From NCBI GenBank assembly GCA_028356125.1, contig JAOMTZ010000004.1:35771-99770 (forward strand): 64,000 nt of DNA, read 5' to 3'. Positions within the stretch are counted from its first letter, which is position 1. Each line of letters begins with the position of its first letter. This DNA is from Candidatus Poseidoniaceae archaeon. Its GTDB lineage: Archaea > Thermoplasmatota > Poseidoniia > Poseidoniales > Poseidoniaceae. Under the pieces are notes generated by a model that saw nothing but the letters and a program-made list of their open reading frames with translations, was not told where the DNA came from and ran no database searches. A program made the translations under genes and the position numbers. This document shows positions 7,770 through 17,300 of the stretch, piece by piece.

Positions 7770-9389
7770 TCATGCTTTAATTCTTTCAAGGATTTCAGGA
7801 TCTAATTCCATTCCTTGAGACATTTGTGTTCTAACATATTCTGTAACTTCTCTGGCTGTATCTTTGGCTTGTTGAGTTCTTTTGGCTAAACTGCGCATAG
7901 GCATTGCCATACGGTGATTCTTGGGAAAATGCATTTGGTTTTCTTCTAAGAAGTTCCAATACATGTCTGAAATGGGGCAGGACTTTTTGAAATGAAGTGA
8001 ACAATCTCCACAATAATCTCCCATCTTTTTGATGTATGGTGTACCGCTAACATACGGTTTAGTTGTCATAACATCTCCAACGGCATAGGTTCCCATTGCA
8101 AGCACGTTCGGCTCAACTACCCAATCATATGCGTCCGTAAACATAGCCCAAAACCAATCTGTTAACTCACGAGGATTGATTCCCAAGAGATTTCCAATAT
8201 TTGCCAGAACCATGAGGCGAGGAATGTGATGCGCATAACCAGTTTCAACTACGTCTGAAACAGCAGTATCTAGGCATAACATTCCACTTTTCTCTCCCCA
8301 ATAAGTAGGAGGGAGTCCTAGATTATTCTCTAGAACATTGGGTGTAATTCGGGACTTACTCCATTCTCCTTCCCATCCTGCACCATTGCGAGCAGGAATA
8401 TCTTCCTTTTCTATTTCGAACCCATCCGTCAATTCGTGAACATGTCGTACAAATTCTCTCCAGCCAATTATTTGCCGCACAAAACCTTCTTTCGAATTAA
8501 GCGGAATTTCTAATTTCAAAGTATCGTCAAGAAGAGTTTTTGGCATTAATCGATTGAGGTTTAGAAGCGATGAAACCGTTGTATGAAACAGTGTTTTGTG
8601 TTCTTGTGTCATCGCATCTTCGTAAGGTCCAAACCAGTGCATAACCGAAGATTTCGCCCATTTCCAAAGTCGATTCGCATCAGTTATTGACGTTGGGAGA
8701 TTAGAAGGAATAATTTTTCCGGGATGGTGTGAATATTTTTCCTCAATCATTTGGATTACTTCGGTTGTGATATTATCTGGCTTGAATTCAGGATTACTTG
8801 GCAACTCTACAGCACCATCCCACGGCAATCGGTTTTGATCATCCAGTGACCATGAACCGCCGACTGGCTTGCCGTCTCCATCGAGCATTATACCTCGACT
8901 CTTTCTTAGATGGCGGTAGAATTTATCCATTCTCCAAGGTGGACTATCTCCAACACTTGATATGAAATCTTCAGAAGTTGTTAGCCAGCCTTTGTGATCT
9001 AATATCTTGATTTTATTTTCGCTGATAAGATTCGAAATCGATTTTCTGAGAGTTAATTCTGCAGGTTTAGTAACAGTAATCTCCCCATATTCTTTTACGA
9101 TTTCTTCTAAAATTAGCGAATATTCTTTTTCGCTAAAGACGTAACTAATCGGGTGGCCAAGTTGCTGCATCTCCAATGCAAAATGTCTTTGATTGGACAA
9201 CTGTAGGGCTAATTTTTGTTTGTGATATGGCAACTGTTTTGCTTTCCAAGAAGTTTCTATGAATATCAATCCCAATGACTCGGGTTCGGCTTCAGGCAAG
9301 AGTTCCTGGTTCAGTTGGTCATATGCTACGAAGTGCCAGCGCTCCACCCCGTTCGGAATGTCTAGTAAAGACGAAGAGAACGCTGACAC
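7770..9389 (-). CDS. FeS-type photolyase/cryptochrome (PhrB-like, probable (6-4) photolyase)
   Basis: The 539-residue protein has the N-terminal Rossmann domain (about 1-140) and the C-terminal helical FAD domain of prokaryotic FeS-BCP photolyases. Four cysteines fit the [4Fe-4S] ligands: C372 (SGMLCLD), C460, C463 and C471 (DYCGDCSLHFKKSC). The C372-C460 spacing of 88 equals that in Agrobacterium PhrB. The C463-C471 spacing is shorter than in PhrB. The stretch EPNVLAMGTYAVGD is typical of the family. These enzymes use blue light to repair UV photoproducts. The gene is divergent from nei, with a 90-base AT-rich shared promoter region. Confidence 0.9.
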   Translation of the reverse strand: MSAFSSSLLDIPNGVERWHFVAYDQLNQELLPEAEPESLGLIFIETSWKAKQLPYHKQKLALQLSNQRHFALEMQQLGHPISYVFSEKEYSLILEEIVKEYGEITVTKPAELTLRKSISNLISENKIKILDHKGWLTTSEDFISSVGDSPPWRMDKFYRHLRKSRGIMLDGDGKPVGGSWSLDDQNRLPWDGAVELPSNPEFKPDNITTEVIQMIEEKYSHHPGKIIPSNLPTSITDANRLWKWAKSSVMHWFGPYEDAMTQEHKTLFHTTVSSLLNLNRLMPKTLLDDTLKLEIPLNSKEGFVRQIIGWREFVRHVHELTDGFEIEKEDIPARNGAGWEGEWSKSRITPNVLENNLGLPPTYWGEKSGMLCLDTAVSDVVETGYAHHIPRLMVLANIGNLLGINPRELTDWFWAMFTDAYDWVVEPNVLAMGTYAVGDVMTTKPYVSGTPYIKKMGDYCGDCSLHFKKSCPISDMYWNFLEENQMHFPKNHRMAMPMRSLAKRTQQAKDTAREVTEYVRTQMSQGMELDPEILERIKA

Positions 9390-9479
9390 AATTGCAAGAT
9401 TGTAGTTCTGCTTTTGAAAACTTGTTGCTAGTCATAGAATAATACAGACATTATTAATCAGATAGAATGAGATTAATCC

Positions 9480-10301
9480 ATGCCAGAAGGGCCTGAAATC
9501 CATCGTGCTGCGAATAAGATTCGCAAAGCATTGGAGGGAATGGTCATCGAAGATGTTGAAATCACAGTGCCACGATTCTTTGAAGCAAGACAAGATTTCA
9601 TTGGAAAAACAGTCAATCGTGTTGAAGCTCGTGGAAAAGCAATGCTGATTCACTTTGACAATTTTGTTATGTATAGTCACAACCAATTGTATGGACGATG
9701 GACTGTAAACCTAAAAGAAACGGCTGCTAAGAAGTGGAATCGTTCTCTTAGAATCTCGTTAACAACTGAAAAACACACTTGCCGTCTATGGTCTGCAACC
9801 GATATTTTGTTGATGGAACCTTGGGAATTATCAGGCCACTCATATCTCTCAAAGTTAGGGCCAGATGTTGTCATTCCTGAAACTACGGTCGAGGAATTGG
9901 TTGAACATATGAACCAGAAAAAGTTCCAAAGAAGGCGTTTGAAGGTTCTGTTATTGGATCAAGGTTTCTTTGCAGGAATTGGTAATTATCTACGCAGTGA
10001 AGTCTTATTCACTTCTGGTCTCCACCCTGATAGAACAGTATCTTCACTTAGTGATGAAGAGAAGAAAAGGCTTGCTGAACAAGCCTTATTCCTGTCTCGT
10101 CAATCATATGATGTTCCAGGTATTACCGTCGATTTAGACCTGTATGACAAACTCAGAAGCGTTGGCCAGTCTCGAGGAAGAGCAAGGCACTGGGTATTTA
10201 CTCGTAATGACAGAGAATGCCACAATTGTGGGCATCTAATCATTCACACACGTCCTGGGCGTAGAAGGTTGGACTATTGTCCAAATTGTCAACCTGAATG
10301 A
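9480..10301 (+). CDS. nei: Endonuclease VIII-type DNA glycosylase
   Basis: The 273-residue protein starts PEGPEI, the Nei form of the N-terminal catalytic Pro-Glu pair (Fpg has PELPE). It also shows ETR-like VEARGKA, YSHNQLYGRW and LLDQGFFAGIGNYLRSE (H2TH region), and a C-terminal zinc finger with C247, C250, C267 and C270. Nei excises oxidised pyrimidines and cuts at the lesion. Similarity to gammaproteobacterial Nei is strong along its length, and the family is patchy in archaea, which suggests acquisition from bacteria. It pairs naturally with the adjacent photolyase. Confidence 0.93.
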   Translation: MPEGPEIHRAANKIRKALEGMVIEDVEITVPRFFEARQDFIGKTVNRVEARGKAMLIHFDNFVMYSHNQLYGRWTVNLKETAAKKWNRSLRISLTTEKHTCRLWSATDILLMEPWELSGHSYLSKLGPDVVIPETTVEELVEHMNQKKFQRRRLKVLLLDQGFFAGIGNYLRSEVLFTSGLHPDRTVSSLSDEEKKRLAEQALFLSRQSYDVPGITVDLDLYDKLRSVGQSRGRARHWVFTRNDRECHNCGHLIIHTRPGRRRLDYCPNCQPE

Positions 10302-10404
10302 ATTGCAAAACAGCCGAACTTAGATGTATTCAGATATCACAATAACTGGGATTTATGCAACTCCACATCCGCTGAATATCTTTTCTTGAATTAGATAAAA
10401 TCAT

Positions 10405-11526
10405 TCAGTTTTGCTCTTCAGTATCTTCTGAATGTTCAGGGAATAATGCCATTACTTCCTCTGCGGGCTGAGCAAAGAACGTGTAAAAATCTGCAAGATA
10501 TTCATCCTTGGTCTTGTTGAAGTTATTCTCAAATGCAACCTCAAACCCTAACTCATCTAGGTCTCCATAGAATCCATCAATGAACGCAGATTCTCCTTCA
10601 TTATGAATCAGATAAGCGATGAACCAAGCACCAACGTCGTAAGCATTCACTTCAGAATTGTATCCAAGTTGATCTAACTCTTCATCTTGAGAATTATATC
10701 CTTCTTGTGACATTTCCAACTTACGCTGCATAACTTCTCGAAGATAGTTTTCACCTACTCCATCTTGAGTAGAATACAATGATTGAGCCATGAATTCAGC
10801 TCCGCCTTCTGCGAACCAGGGTTTGTCTTTTCCTCCCATCTTCGGGTCTCTCTCACAGGTATCTCTACTGTCTCCGCTGCACTCATCACTAATCTGTGAA
10901 TGTTGGAAAATATGGAAGTATTCGTGAAGAGTAACCGGCTTGTAGTCATCTTCTTCTGGCCCCGGATACTTAGCAGACATGATCATCATCATGAAGTCAT
11001 AATCGAGGTATGTTCGCTTGAAAGTACTGATAGCGGCTCCTCCTTCATCGACATACCTTGTGAAAATTTGATAGTTCTCATTTGCACAATCCCACTCTTC
11101 ATTCCAGTTGGAGTCCAGTGCCTTGTGGCGTTCACAGTACATATCTTCCAAGTCTTTTGCAGCATCTAGGTCTTCACCTATTACGTATATTTCAACAGGG
11201 CCGTAGTTACCCCATTCTGTTGCTGCAATATTGTACCATTCTAGTGTGAGGTTAACCGTTTCATTGGAGACATCTGCAGTCCTGAATATTTCAGGCGCAG
11301 CGCAAGTTTCTACGCTCCATTCCAGCGTTCCATTAGTACCGTCTGGGCAAATTATTGCATAAGGAGAAACATCAGGTCCAGTGGTTGAGTTTCCTGGTTC
11401 GTTGTCCGAGTCTTGTGCGATGTCATCTTCTTTGTCAGAATTAGAATCGTCATCACTACCTAAGCATCCTGCTATGGACCCGAGAACAAAGGTTAGGGAT
11501 AGGAAGAAGGCCAAGTGTTTCTGCAT
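10405..11526 (-). CDS. Lipoprotein, putative zinc metallopeptidase (HEYFH)
   Basis: The 373-residue protein has a lipoprotein signal (GSIAGC at residues 16-21) and a long Asp/Ser/Asn linker. The middle contains LHEYFHIFQH, an HExxH zinc motif, followed about 35 residues later by WFAEGGAEFMAQ, whose Glu can be the third ligand as in gluzincins. Cysteine pairs (CSGDSRDTC) are consistent with an extracytoplasmic site. No exact peptidase family is recognised. The gene is divergent from another HExxH lipoprotein at 11653. Confidence 0.72.
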   Translation of the reverse strand: MQKHLAFFLSLTFVLGSIAGCLGSDDDSNSDKEDDIAQDSDNEPGNSTTGPDVSPYAIICPDGTNGTLEWSVETCAAPEIFRTADVSNETVNLTLEWYNIAATEWGNYGPVEIYVIGEDLDAAKDLEDMYCERHKALDSNWNEEWDCANENYQIFTRYVDEGGAAISTFKRTYLDYDFMMMIMSAKYPGPEEDDYKPVTLHEYFHIFQHSQISDECSGDSRDTCERDPKMGGKDKPWFAEGGAEFMAQSLYSTQDGVGENYLREVMQRKLEMSQEGYNSQDEELDQLGYNSEVNAYDVGAWFIAYLIHNEGESAFIDGFYGDLDELGFEVAFENNFNKTKDEYLADFYTFFAQPAEEVMALFPEHSEDTEEQN

Positions 11527-11652
11527 GTTCTTTGCAAGTAGTGGAGATTAATGAGGATAATCTAAATCAGACACGCTCCATTTGTCTCATCTTTCCCCAA
11601 AGCGAAACAAGTTGACCGTAATGATAATGTAATCAATGTTAAATTAAAGTAT

Positions 11653-14600
11653 ATGCGTAAGGCTCTATACCTCAGTAAACCCATATTTATATCATTGATA
11701 ATGGTGCTTTCTACCACTCTAGTACCTGGCTGTCTTGACGGTTCGAGTGAGGATGAAGATACCGGTGTAAATGCAACTGCTCCAGCCACTCCAAGAGAAG
11801 CGATGGGATTGTGGCTGCCAACGATTGATGGTCATATAGGGCAACAGTCAGGAACTTTGTATGGAGAGTGGATGGATTCTTACAAACAAGACATTGAATT
11901 AAAAGATCAAGATGGTAATTCAGCATTTGCAAGATTAATGGTCAAATCTGTCGACCATTCGATTTCTCTGGCAATTACATCAAGTGATTTTGATGTTTCT
12001 CCTGCAAATATCTTAGTACATTTGAATGACAGAACATTGGTTAGTCAGGTTGAAGGTAACCCTGCACTGAGTTACATGTCAATGGATTGTGAATTGGTTG
12101 ATTGCGGAATAATGACACCCGTTGCTTCAGATGCTGAGGGAAGAAGCATTTCTAATCTTGATTCGCTAGTCCCTATGGCACCTGTAAACTCAATCGCTTC
12201 CACATTTACCTTCATGACAAAAAATCTTGTCACTGAAGCAACAGCACTAAATTTCTTCACAGATTCGACACAGGCTGATGTGAAGATTGAGATTATGGTT
12301 AATGGAAAAGAGTGGATGTACGAACAAGCGTTCAATTTCGATTGGGTTTTGCCACTTATTTATCCAATCACAGATGTTTCTGTAGAAAGAATTGAGGTTA
12401 CTCAAGCAATTCAAACAGCGAATAATGATGTCCGATTAGTCGAAGGGAAAGATACCCTGGTACGAGTGTTTATCGATAGTGGAGATTTTGCAACTGTTGA
12501 TGTAAAGGTTACATTGCAGTACTGCATCTTAGTATTCTGTACTAAATCAATCGAAAAGATACACACTGCAGTCCAGAATCCACAACGTAAAAATTATCTC
12601 GATAGTGCTAACTTCCAATTACCTGCAGATTGGGTAACGCATCCGGGAATTGATGACCCAATTCCAATTGGATTGTTTGCTAAAATTGAGCATATTTCTC
12701 CAGACGGAGAAATCGCCTATTTAGATACAAATACGGCTAATGACAAGTTATTCCATGTGGCTTGGTTTAACGCAACTCACGATCTAAACTTGCATTACGT
12801 ACCAATTACATTTGATGGATCTATACCCTCTGCAACAATGATTTCAAAGGGAACCGAGGGGCTAGATACTGTTTTCCCTACTAATGTAAATCCAGTTGAG
12901 ATTGATACTAGACTATTCAGAACTGCATCTGATTATAATGCAGGTGATTTCAAAGTTCAAGGAATTGAGTTGCTTAATATTCTAATGATTTATTCTGAAA
13001 TGACGGGTAATATTCCCTATCCTGACCAATTAGCCTTACTTTTCCCAAACGGAGAAACGCTGATTTCTGAAAGTTCAGGTGATGGAATATGCGGTTCGAG
13101 TACACCTGAGTGGGCTTCTGGCAGCGAATTAGACATCAATAGTTTTGTGACGATTTCCAAATTATCAAATGCTTGCTTAAAAAAACATGTAGTTGCTCAT
13201 GAATTAAACCATAATTTGGGACCTTTAGGGGGTACTTATGTTGAAACTTGGCCTTGGATAAACTGTACTACGGGAGTTGTTGATGTAAACGATAATGGCG
13301 TTTATGACCCTGGCATTGATGAATGTGAAGAAGAAGAAATCGGAACTGCTAGTGAAACTATTGCTTGGGGTGTAGGAGATGGAACGTGGGGAGGACATAT
13401 TGGCCCTGAGTGTGGGGCGGATGGTGATGATACTACGTGGAATGATTTGTACGGTTCTGATAGAACCATTGAAGATTTAGGGTGGACTTCTTGGTTCCCA
13501 GATACGGAAACTAATACTGAGTCGTTAATTAGTCCGGATATCCGAGAACTGCAGGGATATTGTTCTGGCGGTGGCGACAACATTTACTTCGTAAGATGGG
13601 TTTCAATTTACAGGTGGGACCATCTATTTGATTTGTTCAGCGATTGGGAAGTTGGAAACCCAACTGGACGCTCTGATGATGGCAAGACAAGAATTGTAGC
13701 TTTATCCGTCGGCGATAATGCTACTGGCAAATTACACTACACCTACACTATGGATAATTCAGCAATAAAGCCGAAAGAAAGTGAGATAGATGGCCGAGGT
13801 CAGAGGTACGAGGTCAGAGCTTTCGATGAGAATAATGATCTTATTGAGACCGCTGTAATCGTAAAAAACCCACACGAATTACACCACAAGCATGAAGGCT
13901 TGGAAGTCGAGGAATACACTTCGTTAGTTTTGTTTAAAGAAACAACACAAATGAGTGAAATTCATTTAGTTCATATCGATAATAACGGAACCGAAACATT
14001 AGTTGATGCATTTTATGATGGTTCAAAACAGCCTCAAATTTCAGTTGATAGAATACCTACTGAAATTAATTCTAGAGATGAAAAAGTAACTATCTCATGG
14101 TCTATTGCTGATGCCACAGAAATGCCAGACGTGTTGTATCAGTTAGAATATTCATGGGGCCATGATATTTGGCTCCCCATTGGAATACCAGATAGAAACA
14201 ATTCTGTAACTATGGACTTTGGAATCTTACCAGGTAGTTCACAGGCCGCATTTAGAATAAAAGCAATGAATGGAATGGTGACATCTTATGCTACGAGCAA
14301 TTCATTTAGTCTACCATTCCAAAATCCAACTGCTGAACTTAGCGTTTCAGAAAATTTGCAAGATGGAAAACTGAACTATGGAGAAGCGTTCGACTTTGAA
14401 ATTAAGTTCACTGATCCTGATTGGGCCGCTCCTAACCTGAACAGCTGCAAGGCACACCTAGTCAATGATGAAGGCATTGTTGTTTGGGGAGAAGGTTCTC
14501 AAACCTCAAACCGGCTAATCACGAAGAATATTCCTAGTGAATCATATGACCATCATGATGGATGTTTATCAATCATAGGACATAGCGAAGTTGGTATCAG

Positions 14601-14997
14601 TTTCCCTAATGAACAAATTTTGAATGCTGAGCTTACACCTGGTGTTTACAAACTCGAAGTAGAATATACTGACGAGCATGGTGGAATGGTTACTGAGAAG
14701 TTCGAGTTCGTAATCGAAGTTGGTCCTAAACAGACAGTAGAATATCGAGAACGGCTATTGGAAAACTACCGCAATGACTTGGTTCAACCAGGGGAAGGGT
14801 TTCCTGATCTAGGTCAAAAAGAATTACAGTACGTTGTGACTTTACAAATGGTAGAAGCAGGGTTTCCTATTGCCATGAAAGATTTCTCAGCAGTTGAATT
14901 GGGTGAGATGATGATGATTCCAGAATCAAGGCGTGATGAGTTGATAAAACTGGGTGACGATTTGAGTGATGATTTCCTTGATGGACTTAAAGATTAG
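11653..14997 (+). CDS. Large lipoprotein with metzincin-like peptidase motif and beta-sandwich tail
   Basis: The 1114-residue protein begins with a signal ending in VPGCLDG (lipobox). The first 500 residues include beta-rich segments. At about residue 515 comes VVAHELNHNLGPLGG, an HExxHxxG zinc motif of the metzincin kind, although the expected third His is not seen at the usual distance. A Cys/Asp-rich loop (CTTGVVDVNDNGVYDPG) resembles a calcium-binding stretch. Residues about 790-1060 contain fibronectin-III or CARDB-like sandwiches. It is likely anchored outside the cell and may act on extracellular protein. Activity is inferred only. Confidence 0.7.
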   Translation: MRKALYLSKPIFISLIMVLSTTLVPGCLDGSSEDEDTGVNATAPATPREAMGLWLPTIDGHIGQQSGTLYGEWMDSYKQDIELKDQDGNSAFARLMVKSVDHSISLAITSSDFDVSPANILVHLNDRTLVSQVEGNPALSYMSMDCELVDCGIMTPVASDAEGRSISNLDSLVPMAPVNSIASTFTFMTKNLVTEATALNFFTDSTQADVKIEIMVNGKEWMYEQAFNFDWVLPLIYPITDVSVERIEVTQAIQTANNDVRLVEGKDTLVRVFIDSGDFATVDVKVTLQYCILVFCTKSIEKIHTAVQNPQRKNYLDSANFQLPADWVTHPGIDDPIPIGLFAKIEHISPDGEIAYLDTNTANDKLFHVAWFNATHDLNLHYVPITFDGSIPSATMISKGTEGLDTVFPTNVNPVEIDTRLFRTASDYNAGDFKVQGIELLNILMIYSEMTGNIPYPDQLALLFPNGETLISESSGDGICGSSTPEWASGSELDINSFVTISKLSNACLKKHVVAHELNHNLGPLGGTYVETWPWINCTTGVVDVNDNGVYDPGIDECEEEEIGTASETIAWGVGDGTWGGHIGPECGADGDDTTWNDLYGSDRTIEDLGWTSWFPDTETNTESLISPDIRELQGYCSGGGDNIYFVRWVSIYRWDHLFDLFSDWEVGNPTGRSDDGKTRIVALSVGDNATGKLHYTYTMDNSAIKPKESEIDGRGQRYEVRAFDENNDLIETAVIVKNPHELHHKHEGLEVEEYTSLVLFKETTQMSEIHLVHIDNNGTETLVDAFYDGSKQPQISVDRIPTEINSRDEKVTISWSIADATEMPDVLYQLEYSWGHDIWLPIGIPDRNNSVTMDFGILPGSSQAAFRIKAMNGMVTSYATSNSFSLPFQNPTAELSVSENLQDGKLNYGEAFDFEIKFTDPDWAAPNLNSCKAHLVNDEGIVVWGEGSQTSNRLITKNIPSESYDHHDGCLSIIGHSEVGISFPNEQILNAELTPGVYKLEVEYTDEHGGMVTEKFEFVIEVGPKQTVEYRERLLENYRNDLVQPGEGFPDLGQKELQYVVTLQMVEAGFPIAMKDFSAVELGEMMMIPESRRDELIKLGDDLSDDFLDGLKD

Positions 14998-15030
14998 TTA
15001 CACAAATAGACAAGGGCCACGGTGTGTCAA

Positions 15031-15159
15031 TCAATTCTCCAAGCTACTTGCCCAGGTATACAAGATTCCACTCAATACACAACATGCATAGAAAACAGTC
15101 CGAATTGGGTGGTACTTCATAGCCCTAAACCAATACTTCGGATTCAATAGATACAACAT
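15031..15159 (-). CDS. Possible 42-residue membrane protein
   Basis: This short ORF lies in the longest gap of the window (14998-15289), on the minus strand. It reads MLYLLNPKYWFRAMKYH, then a hydrophobic span (TVFYACCVLSGILYTWA) and SSLEN. The basic amphipathic head and single span look protein-like, with sensible codon choice. No family is recognised and no ribosome-binding site is obvious. The rest of the gap holds nothing else I can support. Confidence 0.35.
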   Translation of the reverse strand: MLYLLNPKYWFRAMKYHPIRTVFYACCVLSGILYTWASSLEN

Positions 15160-15289
15160 GATAGTTACTCTGACTTAGTCGATTGTAATACTATCGCTTG
15201 AATTGTGGATAATCAATGCACAACCAAATATGTTGATTTTCATTTTCAAAATTACATCAATTCTTAAGCAGTCCTGCTTTCGACGAATT

Positions 15290-15670
15290 ATGCATTTCTA
15301 CGTTCCAGGTGCGATTGCGGGAATTATTATTTTCCAGGTTGCTATTATCATTCCAACACTTTCGAAAAAGTTGGCTGCAAATGAATTTGGTAAAGCGATT
15401 AGAGGATTATGGCCTAAATTTTTCATATTCATAGCGGTATTAGCAGCGACCAGTTTAGCGATTATGATGATTACCGGCGATGGTGGAAATTACCACTTAG
15501 CCATTTCAGGATTTACTTTACTTGCTTCCTCAATTTGTTATCTGATTACCCCAGCAACCAACCGCGCTAAAGATGAGAATAATATGAAGAAGTTCGATCT
15601 GTTACACAAACTAAGCGTTTGGCTAACAATCACAATACTGCTGACAAATATCGCCTTCCTATTCATCTAA
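15290..15670 (+). CDS. Four-span membrane protein (DUF4149/TMEM205-like)
   Basis: The start at 15290 (MHFYVPGAIAG) gives 126 residues; the longer reading from 15203 adds 29 residues with poor sense. Four hydrophobic segments are visible, with FQVAIIIPTLSKKL in the first hairpin. That resembles the F-x-x-P-x-L element of DUF4149/TMEM205 proteins. The C-terminus has KFDLLHKLSVWLT, matching the family's last helix (H-x-x-S). Role unknown; related proteins are linked to copper or drug tolerance only loosely. Confidence 0.6.
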   Translation: MHFYVPGAIAGIIIFQVAIIIPTLSKKLAANEFGKAIRGLWPKFFIFIAVLAATSLAIMMITGDGGNYHLAISGFTLLASSICYLITPATNRAKDENNMKKFDLLHKLSVWLTITILLTNIAFLFI

Positions 15671-15770
15671 TCACAGTGAAGTTGTTTTTTGTAGGATTGA
15701 TGAAACACTGTTTCTGAAATCTGGCTGGTGAGAATCAAGATTCTAAAAGTAGAACCTCGATAGCACTACC

Positions 15771-16412
15771 ATGAGGAGAATCCTAATCCCGGTTCTATTG
15801 GTTGTTTTTTTCTCTGTAACTGTAAGTGCAGAGTCTTACATAATCACTGGGCGAGCCACATATGCCGACAATTCTCAAGTCCAACTTTACGACATTGGAA
15901 TAGATTGTGAGGATGGTGAAAATGATTGCCTGAAGTTCCGTGGTAACACAGCTCAAACCGATAGATACGGCAACTACACAATGGTTTTGTCTGTTAATGA
16001 AGAAGATAATGGTACAAGGATTCTCCTAACATTAAGAGGTGAAGAATTCGTTCACAACATCGACTTGGGACTCCTTGAATCATCACAAGGTACGATCACT
16101 CAAAACATCAAACTCTCTCAATATCCATCTCCTGCAGGTTCAGGATTCAGTTCGGGATGTTGTTTACTGCTATTCGTAATCATGGCCGTTTACATCCTTG
16201 CAAAGACAGCTAGAATGCTTTCCACCAAGCAAGGCAGGCTTCACTTTAGAGGGTACAAACCAGTGAAGACCCTAGAGTGTCCAAAGTGCAACCTAGTAGT
16301 GTCCCAATCTCAACTCCTACGTCATCTCGTGGTAGAGCACGACATGGACATTACTGATGCTGGGCAACTTACTGGTAAAACGATGAGAAAGACCTGGTCT
16401 GAAGAAGAATGA
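15771..16412 (+). CDS. Secreted beta domain - transmembrane - C2H2 zinc-finger-like tail protein
   Basis: The 213-residue protein has a signal peptide (1-21, ending VSAES), a beta-sandwich of the carboxypeptidase-regulatory type (about 22-115: IITGRATYADNSQ, TDRYGNYTMVL), one membrane span (about 129-147) and a cytoplasmic tail. The tail holds C170, C173, H185 and H190 (CPKCNLVVSQSQLLRHLVVEH), a C2H2 zinc-finger-like arrangement. The combination could link an outside domain with an inside nucleic-acid or protein contact. No named family is recognised. Confidence 0.65.
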   Translation: MRRILIPVLLVVFFSVTVSAESYIITGRATYADNSQVQLYDIGIDCEDGENDCLKFRGNTAQTDRYGNYTMVLSVNEEDNGTRILLTLRGEEFVHNIDLGLLESSQGTITQNIKLSQYPSPAGSGFSSGCCLLLFVIMAVYILAKTARMLSTKQGRLHFRGYKPVKTLECPKCNLVVSQSQLLRHLVVEHDMDITDAGQLTGKTMRKTWSEEE

Positions 16413-16454
16413 TGCCGGATTGCATTTTATCAATGAGTTTGGTTTAGGGCAATC

Positions 16455-17291
16455 ATGCGAATCAGTCACAGCACTCCAAACGGGGGCGAAGAATTTGTTC
16501 ATGAAGTCCCTCAATTCGGCCTAGGGGTCTTCCTAATGTCTGAAGAAGGTGAATGTAAAAGTTCAGTTCTCGCAGCACTAGAGGCAGGCTACACTCACAT
16601 CGATACCGCACGTGCTTACAATAACGAACATGAGGTTGGTGAAGCGATTAAGGAGTCTGGAGTAGACCGTGAATCATTGTTCATTACTACAAAATTACGT
16701 CGAGGTCACGCAACTGGATACGAAGAGGTTCTAGAGCATTGCAAGAAATCTCTTGAACTCCTTGATACAGATTACATCGACTTGTATCTTGTCCACGCTC
16801 CGCCAGAGAATTCAGAACACAGAGCTCCTGTTTGGAAAGGAATGGAGTACTGCCTTGAACAAGGCTGGGTCAAAGCAATCGGTGTTTCAAATTACGGCGC
16901 AACCCATCTTGAAGGCATGAAAGAATACGCATCTTACATGCCAGCAGTTAACCAAGTCGAGTTCAACCCGTGGCTACAGCGTCCACAATTATTCCAGGCC
17001 ACAGAAGGAATCGGTGCCAAAGTCATGGCCTATTCTCCTTTGGCTAGAGGTCACAAAGTCGATGATCCAGAACTTGCAACAATTGCACAAAGGCTTGGAT
17101 GCACTCCTGCCCAAGTAGCGATAAAGTTCTGTTATGATAGTGGCTGTATCACAATTCCAAAGTCTAGCAGACCTGAACGGATTGTTGAAAATCTAGCATC
17201 TTTAGAAGTCGATATTTCTAGTGAGATGGAAGCGATAAAGGCCATGGAATGTAATTACGTTTCAGGCTGGGATCCAACGAGCGAGCCTTGA
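16455..17291 (+). CDS. Aldo/keto reductase
   Basis: The 278-residue protein has the AKR (beta/alpha)8 signatures: GYTHIDTARAYNNEHEVG with the catalytic Asp and Tyr, TTKLRRG with the Lys, and DLYLVHAP with the His. The NADPH-binding motif IPKSSRPERI lies near the C-terminus. The size and the 2,5-diketo-D-gluconate reductase-like layout fit family AKR5. The likely reaction is NADPH-dependent reduction of a small aldehyde or ketone. The cupin gene follows after 9 bases and is probably co-transcribed. Confidence 0.93.
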   Translation: MRISHSTPNGGEEFVHEVPQFGLGVFLMSEEGECKSSVLAALEAGYTHIDTARAYNNEHEVGEAIKESGVDRESLFITTKLRRGHATGYEEVLEHCKKSLELLDTDYIDLYLVHAPPENSEHRAPVWKGMEYCLEQGWVKAIGVSNYGATHLEGMKEYASYMPAVNQVEFNPWLQRPQLFQATEGIGAKVMAYSPLARGHKVDDPELATIAQRLGCTPAQVAIKFCYDSGCITIPKSSRPERIVENLASLEVDISSEMEAIKAMECNYVSGWDPTSEP

Positions 17292-17300
17292 GGTGAGGAT

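Noticed and set aside
7571..7789. A 72-codon minus-strand ORF opposite the small membrane ORF
   Set aside because: Its protein has no sensible pattern, and it overlaps the starts and stops of both flanking genes.
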